The notes under the pieces are model-generated. The model saw nothing but the letters and a program-made list of their open reading frames with translations. It made no database searches and was not told where the DNA came from. A stretch of 64,000 bases of DNA from Hedera helix (Eukaryota; Streptophyta; Magnoliopsida; Apiales; Araliaceae). Positions 57,356-64,000 of the stretch are shown here, one piece after another. A program made the position numbers and the translations under genes. Within the stretch, counting starts at the first letter, position 1. Each line of letters begins with the position of its first letter. The stretch spans positions 2,574,077 through 2,638,076 of the forward strand of contig OX359270.1 in assembly GCA_947179155.2 (NCBI GenBank), in the 5' to 3' direction.

Positions 57356-60039
57356 AAATATGAATTCCCTAAATGCATTGGGGTGTTGGCAAGCCCACTC
57401 TTTTCACCTCAATTTCACTAAATAAAACTCGAGTTTGATTCAATTCATTAAACGAATTAAATTCAATTTTATTTTTTTACTTGTTAAATTTAACGAGTCG
57501 AATTCAATTAATGTGGTGTTTAATTTAAACCCGACTCATTTGAATATGACTCAAGTAAAACCGACTCATTTAACATGTAATTAATTTTTTCTAAATAAAA
57601 AAAATTAAACAAATCGAGTTTAAACTCAATTAAACTTAACTCCTTTAAATTTGGCTCGAAATTATATTGGACTCAATATTTTAAGTCAGACTTAAATTTA
57701 AACTCGACTTGTTTATTGAATGAACCGAGTTTATATATTAAATTTCATACTAGTTTAAACTTCAATTCAAGTCAATTTTTAAACAGATTCAAGCTGAACA
57801 AGTCAAAATCCAGCTTTTATCTACTCGATTACAAGTCTACGTTCCACTACTTTAGTAGTGCTCGCATTTTGTCACCATTTTCATTATACTTTCCCTTTTT
57901 AGAACTTGCAAGTGTTGGGGCTAACTAGGAGATTTTTTCTTTCTTCTTTTTTTTCTTCATATTTGATTATTTTTTTAGAGCATGGATATTTTTAACATCA
58001 AAAAGTGATTATTCAGAATAAATATATAGTTTTTAATACATGTAATACGAGCATTTGGTGCAAGGTGCAAGCATTGGGCTGAGTTATTGATAAATAATTA
58101 TCCTTTATTTTTATTTTTATTTTTTATTTTAAAGCATTGCTACACAACTCTAATTTTTTTTACCCAAAATATTTAAAAAAGCTTTAAGGGTGTTGTTTGG
58201 ATCAAGATTAAAATCCTTGTTTCAAGAATATTGATTTAATTAGGTCATTTTAATTCATCATAAATTAAATAAAAAGGTTCTGAGCAGTTGATACCGTGAG
58301 TCATTAGGCTAGGCCATGCATGGCTCCCCTATATCCGGTCCATAATTCATGGAAACCGAAGTTCAATAAAATAGTTCACCACCCTTTTTGCAAACCCTTT
58401 TTGCCATTTTGCAAAAAGGTATTAACAAATATTCGCATTTTTTACACTTTTGGTTGATAATTTTGGTCATGCATAATACTTTTGATTAAGAGAACAAAAT
58501 AGCCTAATAAGGTTAAGAAGTCCATGTCATTTTATTCATGTACAAATGTAATGGAACAAGAGGATTGTCCATTATGTTTTTGTATCAGTTTAGAAAGCCA
58601 ATGGAGATGCATAATCTTGATTTTGTTTTTTCAAAAAAAATCAAAAAAATTAAAATATATTAAAACTGTAATTTGTTATAACGATGAAAAAATTATAATA
58701 ATTTTTTAAAATAAAAGTTCTTACAAATAAATAACAGATATCAAGTAAAAAAAATTAATCGTAATAATAATTAATGAACATTGTAATTATTTATTTATTT
58801 ATTTATTTCATCTGAGAAAGCAAGGGAGAGGTGTGGTTTTGATTCTTGATTCTAGGTTCCACTACAAATTGAGTAAATAAAAAATGGTAAAACAATATCT
58901 CAACTTGGCCTAATTCCCCGTGTAATGTTTTGCCACCGGTGATTCTTCTGCTGCCCAGTCTTCCTAGGACTTGTCAATTTTTTGTTGGGAGAAAAAAATA
59001 AATCAAATAACATTAATAGCACAGCAAAATAATATAATTCTCTCATCTTGTATAAATTTAATAAAAAAAATAATCTAAATAGTTAATAATTAAAAACAAG
59101 CACACACAAAAATACAAGCAAATTTTCATGTGAAAAATTCACTCGATATGAGGAGTAAAAACTACGGAACCGTAGTCCATCAAATCTTTCACTATCAATA
59201 ATAACAAGTAATACATCGTTCTCTCTAGCAATAACTAGAGGCATAAATTAGCAACAATCATTAAGAATAACATATTTGAATAACAAGAGAAAACTAAAAA
59301 ATTCTACCAACTCTCGCAAAAAATATATCAACAATGTACAGAAAAACCTGATGATAGGAGACTCTGATAATGAATTCGACCGTTCAGATTGAAGACCAAC
59401 AAGTTACGATGTCACAGTCAAAAATCAGTCTAATCAGACTACAAATGACCTTTTGATCACTAAGTTGAAAAATATTACACTATTTCTTGCGAGAATTAAT
59501 TTTTTCGTTTTTTCTCTTCTATTTTATTACTAATTCTTTTTATTTTTCTTTAAACTTATGTTATATCATCTATATGAATTAGTAGACCATATGAACTACT
59601 AATTGAGCCTACCCATGTAAAAGGAAATAACCCAACATTTTTTTTAGTTAGATAGTTGGAAAGATCAAGAAAGATAAGTTACTTGCCAAATTGAATCAAC
59701 TTCTTCAAAGTCAAATGCTAAAGCCAAATTTCCATGTGATTAAAATAAAAGAAAATATCATATACTATTGAGTAATATATACGAGGTTAAGGGTTTATGT
59801 AAACTTCTTGTACTATATTATCATAGGTCACTAATACCGACTTGTAAGGAGAAATATAATATGTTTTTTTCTTGTTCATCCTTGATTTTATAAAATATTT
59901 CTAAGCATGTTATTCATGAGCTACAACTTTAAGATTAATTTATAGCCGGCCTAATTAATGTACGTACTAACTGATAAAGATTATCATGTTATTGGAATTG
60001 TTATTTTTATGAAAATATTTTGATTGTAAGTTTTGTCAT
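57356..60039. other. AT-rich intergenic without recognised features
   Basis: 57,420-57,830 is rich in scattered tcgagttt / aaactcga words in both orientations, like a decayed fold-back or LTR sequence. I see no ORF, RNA gene or element end in the rest. Confidence 0.4.
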
Positions 60040-61885
60040 TTTTACAAGTGTCGATGGTAGTTAATTTTTGGAGTCTTGATCACAAGTATTGTTGCTCGAT
60101 ACAAAAGGGAGGTCACCATATTATCTTTAACGACTTGTGTCGCTGGAAGATAGACCCGATGTGAAAATAAGTATCAAATAAAAAATATATATAAATTAAC
60201 ATTAGAGGTTGAAAATTTTAAATAGATAAGATAGTGTATGAAAAATTGACCTTTTCTTTTGGGAGAGTCTTGGTATTTATAGATATCCTTGTGATACTAT
60301 TTATGTGTTCGACACATGCTTAAGTGATGTGTAATTGTTTTAGGAGTTGAGACCACCTTGTTCATGCGATAGACGTCCTTTGTCTGATGGTCAAGTGCTT
60401 GTTCCACTAGCCATTTTTAAGAATAGTGCGGTCTGTTATGATCTTGTACTCGTAGAAGCCAATTGTCGCTTCAGTGTTATTGTTGCCTTTAGTTTGGGCC
60501 TTTATCCTTTTAGAGTTGAGCCCTTGATCGAACATGTTAGGATTCCTTTTAAGTTGGTCCTGCTAGGTGGGCCTTGAGATATATCCTAAAGTGGCCCATT
60601 TATAAAAGGAATCTTAACTCGTTCAATTAAGAGCCCCAAAAGGATAAAGGCCCAAAATGAAGGGATCCATAGCACCGAAATGACAACTGGCAAGTGATCC
60701 TAAAAGTAGTACAAACTCAAAACAGAGTGCACTATCTTATAACATTTCAAAAAATGGGGACAAATACTTGATTCTCAGACAAAGGACGTATCTTGTATGA
60801 GTAAGGTGGTCCAAACTTCTAAAATGGTTACACATCACCTTCTCAAATATGTGTCAAAACATCAGCAGTGTTGCAAGGATCTTTATAATTATATACGAAG
60901 TGTTAGGATATTAGAAGTGAGTTGGAATTCAATATCGGATAAATAATAAAAAAGTAAATAATTAATATATATAAATAAGTTCAAGGCCTAACGACTTAAC
61001 CATTTGGATCAAGTTATGTTCTAAATATATGTGTTAGTGCCTTGTGTACACGCACGCGATACTGGTCTCACCGGTTCTCTCCCAACAACTGGTATTAGGC
61101 TATGAAAGATTGATTTCAGGCTGGTGAGCCTCTTCAAAAGAATACACGGTAGTTCAAAAATTAAATTCTGATAAGTATCTTCAAAAGACACGCAATGATA
61201 TTGAATTCTTGATGAAGAGTTGCTACTTTTTTTAAGGTGCTCTCGATGGTAATGTTAAATTCTTGATGAATTTAGTCAAGAATTGATTTTAAGATTGGAT
61301 ATCTGAGAATTGGCTTGTAATCCATAGTGATTGAAGAGAATATGTTCAATTCTTGATAGAAAATTACTCTCCATGGAGAAAAAATGATCCTAAATAGTTA
61401 GCCAAGAATTGGTGAATTGGTGTGCAGTAATTGAAGAGAAGGTGTTCAAATGAGAGGGAGTTCTTGATGTGATAAAGTTATTTATGAAGGGAAGATTGTT
61501 AGAATATCACAAGTAAGTTTGAGTCCCCCATCAAATAAATAATAAAAGAGTGAATAATTAATATACATGAATGAACCTAAGACCGAATAACATAAAATTT
61601 TAAGTCAAGTTAGATTCCAAATATATATGTTAGTGTCTTGTATATACACACACACGACGCGCGGTCTCTCCGGGTTCTCCCCCAACACCAAGACCCTCGC
61701 AAAGGAAAAGGTTAATCTTTCATACGCTATCTTTTGATCTGATATTTATTTTCACATCGAAATTATCCCCGATAATACAGATCGTCAAGAATAATTTGGT
61801 GACTTCCCTTTTGCAAGTTGGATCGATACTTATGATCAAGACTTTGGAAGATAACTACCGTCAACGACGAGAAAATTTTGATATT
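60040..61885. repeat. Long imperfect inverted repeat (fold-back), arms about 535 bp
   Basis: Centre near 60,578. Matching pairs from inside out: cctttatccttttagagtt (60,488) with ccccaaaaggataaagg (60,633); gaccaccttgttcatgcgat (60,351) with atgagtaaggtggtcc (60,798); gatgtgaaaataagtatc (60,159) with gatatttattttcacatcg (61,741); gtcttgatcac (60,072) with gatcaagac (61,833). The right arm is split by a TRIM (60,901-61,687). Apart from that insert the arms are collinear. The open frame at 60,347-60,577 is one arm and not a gene. The outer ends are approximate. Confidence 0.8.
60901..61687 (+). mobile_element. TRIM-like miniature LTR element inside the fold-back arm
   Basis: 787 bp. LTRs 60,901-61,087 (187 bp) and 61,497-61,687 (191 bp), TGTTAG...CAACA, moderately diverged. 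The primer-site-like tggtattaggct is at 61,090-61,101, and a purine tract (gaagggaagat) at 61,486-61,496. The 409-bp interior has no ORF. Flanks are cgaag (60,896-60,900) and ccaag (61,688-61,692), a duplication with one change; the opposite arm of the fold-back reads as if the original were ccaag. This is the TRIM structure. Confidence 0.8.
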
Positions 61886-62068
61886 ATAAGATTTGTTATT
61901 TTTCCAAGAAATTTTTTATATTAGAAGTCTTGAGTCCTATTCAGAAATTAGAAATGGAGGTGTTTAGAAAGGGAAAGTCGGAGAAAAAGCAGCTAAGGGA
62001 ACCACAGAGCCAGACCCGCTTAACGAAGCCCAAGACATATGAAAGTGGTATAAAATAAATGAAAGTAT
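61886..62068. other. Short intergenic stretch
   Basis: No gene seen between the fold-back and the hairpin. Confidence 0.4.
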
Positions 62069-62193
62069 TATAAAGGACCCATAGGTACAAGTAAGGGCCT
62101 AGCTCGGGTACAAGCCCAATGTTCAAATTTGATAAGAAACCTATAATTGAATCGTAGCCTGCAGCCCTTACTTGAACCTATGGGTCCTTTATA
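62069..62193. other. Near-perfect 30-bp hairpin with 65-nt loop
   Basis: The arm 62,069-62,098 (tataaaggacccatag..) pairs with 62,164-62,193 over 30 bp with one mismatch at arm position 19. Length and loop are within the range of plant miRNA-type foldbacks, but also of a small inverted-repeat transposon end pair. No sequence match to a known miRNA comes to mind. Confidence 0.6.
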
Positions 62194-63616
62194 GGTCTTA
62201 TTACTTTAGGTCACACTAGGCTCATTTTTTTTTATTTTTTTTATTTTTGGGTAATAGACATTGCAATTTTTAGTCTAATACTGTTATGCTGCAAATTTAG
62301 ATTTGTTACGTGTAAAGGGGGTCAGGGAGTCCAATGAAGTGTAGTTTTAGAAGTCAACATAACTTATTCACCATTTTCATTAATTATTCTCTCAAAGGAA
62401 AATTATTATAATATTATGGCAAAAATATGTCGAATTTTATTGTGAATAGGCACTTCAATCAACTATATATGTATTTATATTAATCGATAGACCATATATG
62501 TCATTTTGTCTACTCACAATAAGAATGGACATATTTTTGTCGCAACATATATATTACTCTTTTCTTAAAAAAACAAAATTGCCAACATTTTAATTCAATG
62601 ATATCATTAATAAAATTTGACAAAGAAAAAATTATGTAAATTCTATGTGTATATATATGTGTTCAATTATTTTCTACCACATATTTGTGATCTAAAAACT
62701 TAACTTTATCAAATATATTTCATTAAGCAAAAGAAAGAAAAGGAACCGAAGGAAAAGAAAAGGAGGAACAAGTATACAAGAAACAAAGGAAGTGAAACGA
62801 GATTTGATTACTACAAAGAGATCAATTATTCTATAAGAAGTTGACACATCTCATGAAATACCTCACTACAAGATTACTTTTATTGATTTGTTTATTTCTC
62901 AATGCTTTCCCCCTAAACAAGTAGGGCCATATGGGGTTCCTATCCTTTTGAGTGCCTCAAGTGCCACCTTTTTATTCCACTGTAAATCTTGCAGCTTTGC
63001 TTTTTAAGTTTCTTTCTTTTTTTAATTTTCCACAATACCCCTTATAATATAGAGATAAACCCTAATCAATTCAAAAAAGAAAAGGTGAACTAAAGCTACC
63101 ATCGTCCCTATCTTCATGTTCCGTGCTTTGTTTCTCCTCTTTCACTTTGAACCTTCCAAGAAAATAACTTAAGATCGATAGATTCCAAAATCTATGTCAT
63201 CCCACATCTTTTCACATTGATTTGAGGGACCCCCATTGTTCATGATTCATTCTCTTTAATATAATTTCCTCTTTCGGATCTAATTATGGTAAAGTTATCA
63301 CATCATATACAATCATATTATTTTATAATTTTTTGTTACATTAGTTATAGCAAAAATTACATTTTAACTGTAGCGTCTTATTTATGAGCTAACACAAATG
63401 TAACATTTGATATAAACACTGTAACAAAAAATTATAATTAACTTTATGATGGTATTTAGTGTGACAATTTTACCATAACCAGATTCATTTCTTTATATCC
63501 AAAAGGGAGCCCTTGGATATTCATTATCCATGCATGCACATTCATGATCTAGTCATCAAGCAACAAATATAATTATACATGCATGTGCACATGCATGTGT
63601 GGTGGGTCATGTAGTG
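62194..63616. other. AT-rich intergenic
   Basis: No supported gene. A pair of words, gtaaagttatcacatcatat (63,289) and the inverted gtgacaattttacca (63,460), may mark a small decayed inverted-repeat element at about 63,285-63,480. Confidence 0.4.
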
Positions 63617-63862
63617 TCAATGTGCAGGAAAAAAAAGTGGGGAGGAATCTCTTTGGAGTTTGCCATCACCAACTCTTACTTTGGTCATCTTGTCTTCACA
63701 CCAATGCAATTGCTCTTCCCTTAGGTCAGTCATTCTCAAAACCCTAGAAACAACTTTTAGGTCAATCAGAGACATCACAATCTCCATCTCCTCCTCTTTC
63801 TTTAACTTCCTTTTCCTTAAACAGTTTTGACCACGGCGAAGATCTTTCACCTTTGATGTTTT
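63617..63862 (-). CDS. Last exon of an unknown minus-strand gene
   Basis: Open for 81 codons plus TGA, entered through a good acceptor (ttaatgtgcag, ending at 63,863). The product is strongly basic at first (D-L-R-R-G-Q-N-C-L-R-K-R-K-L-K-K), then E-E-E-M-E-I-V-M-S-L-I-D-L-K-V-V-S-R-V and L-R-E-E-Q-L-H-W-C-E-D-K, with the look of a helical or coiled-coil segment. I do not recognise the family. Upstream exons would lie beyond the right edge of the window. It could also be chance, but composition and the splice signal favour a gene. Confidence 0.45.
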   Translation of the reverse strand, partial: KTSKVKDLRRGQNCLRKRKLKKEEEMEIVMSLIDLKVVSRVLRMTDLREEQLHWCEDKMTKVRVGDGKLQRDSSPLFFPAH

Positions 63863-64000
63863 CTGCACATTAAATTCTACAAGAGTAAGAGTAACGCTAT
63901 ACACAAGCAGAATATGTGAATATGCACATATTTTTTGGCTGTATATTTATTTTGAAAAATATTACGTACACCTAATTAATTTGCCCAACTCAGTTCGCAT

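Noticed and set aside
57420..57830. Repeated tcgagttt words as regulatory operators
   Set aside because: They occur in both orientations at irregular spacing without any nearby gene, which is more like a decayed repeat.
60347..60577. Plus-strand frame of 76 codons
   Set aside because: It coincides with one arm of the fold-back; the other arm is not open in the matching way.

Overview
This is nuclear DNA from a flowering plant, most likely a eudicot; the species cannot be read from the sequence. The evidence is the set of plant-only retrotransposon lineages (Athila, Tekay-type chromovirus, Tat-type, Copia, TRIM, Stowaway), GT-AG introns, an F-box receptor, a plastid-targeted thylakoid-type protein and a plant-specific protein family. 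The window is AT-rich and gene-poor.

Left third (1-24,045). An AT-rich 39-bp satellite (780-1024 and 23,150-24,045) was split by a full-length Athila-type Ty3 retrotransposon (1025-23,149; TSD TTAAT; tRNA-Asp primer site). A complete Tekay-type chromovirus (2869-13,401; TSD AACAT; tRNA-Met-like primer site; C-terminal chromodomain) then landed inside the Athila gag. LTR identity gives the order: 3 substitutions plus a 6-bp indel in about 1.2 kb for the host, 4 substitutions in 2846 bp for the guest. Both are very young. The Athila gag-pol frame is open except for the guest. Its second ORF carries one in-frame amber codon. The guest gag has a one-base frame break just before the zinc knuckles.

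Middle (24,046-41,100). Non-coding LTR-like DNA is followed by a small gene island: an N-terminally truncated eIF2-alpha-kinase-like gene (28,474-29,327), an F-box gene (30,719-31,918) and a two-exon plastid protein gene (36,063-38,060) resembling a photosynthetic NDH subunit. The kinase and F-box genes lie between inverted copies of a dispersed sequence (26.6-28.0 kb and 33.7-34.2 kb). Two Stowaway-like MITEs, another TIR element and an intact 1.82-kb minus-strand LTR element with an unrecognised ORF are scattered here, next to a weak two-exon hypothetical gene.

Right (41,101-64,000). It holds a decayed Copia element, microsatellites and an old gag-only Tat-type element (46,207-52,602; LTRs about 9% diverged) carrying a solo Tekay-type LTR and a 39-bp/13-residue coding tandem array. 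Beyond these are a three-exon plant-specific gene of unknown function on the minus strand (55,013-56,651), a 55-bp minisatellite, a 1.85-kb fold-back structure that has itself received a TRIM, a 30-bp near-perfect hairpin, and the last exon of an unknown minus-strand gene that leaves the window.

No rRNA or tRNA gene and no CRISPR array was seen. Nothing here is convincingly a new biological system. The most unusual items are the amber codon in the young Athila ORF2, the 31-bp-phased GGCCCCGGCC array, the 13-residue repeat array of the gag-only element, the orphan ORF of the 1.82-kb LTR element, and the fold-back/TRIM composite.
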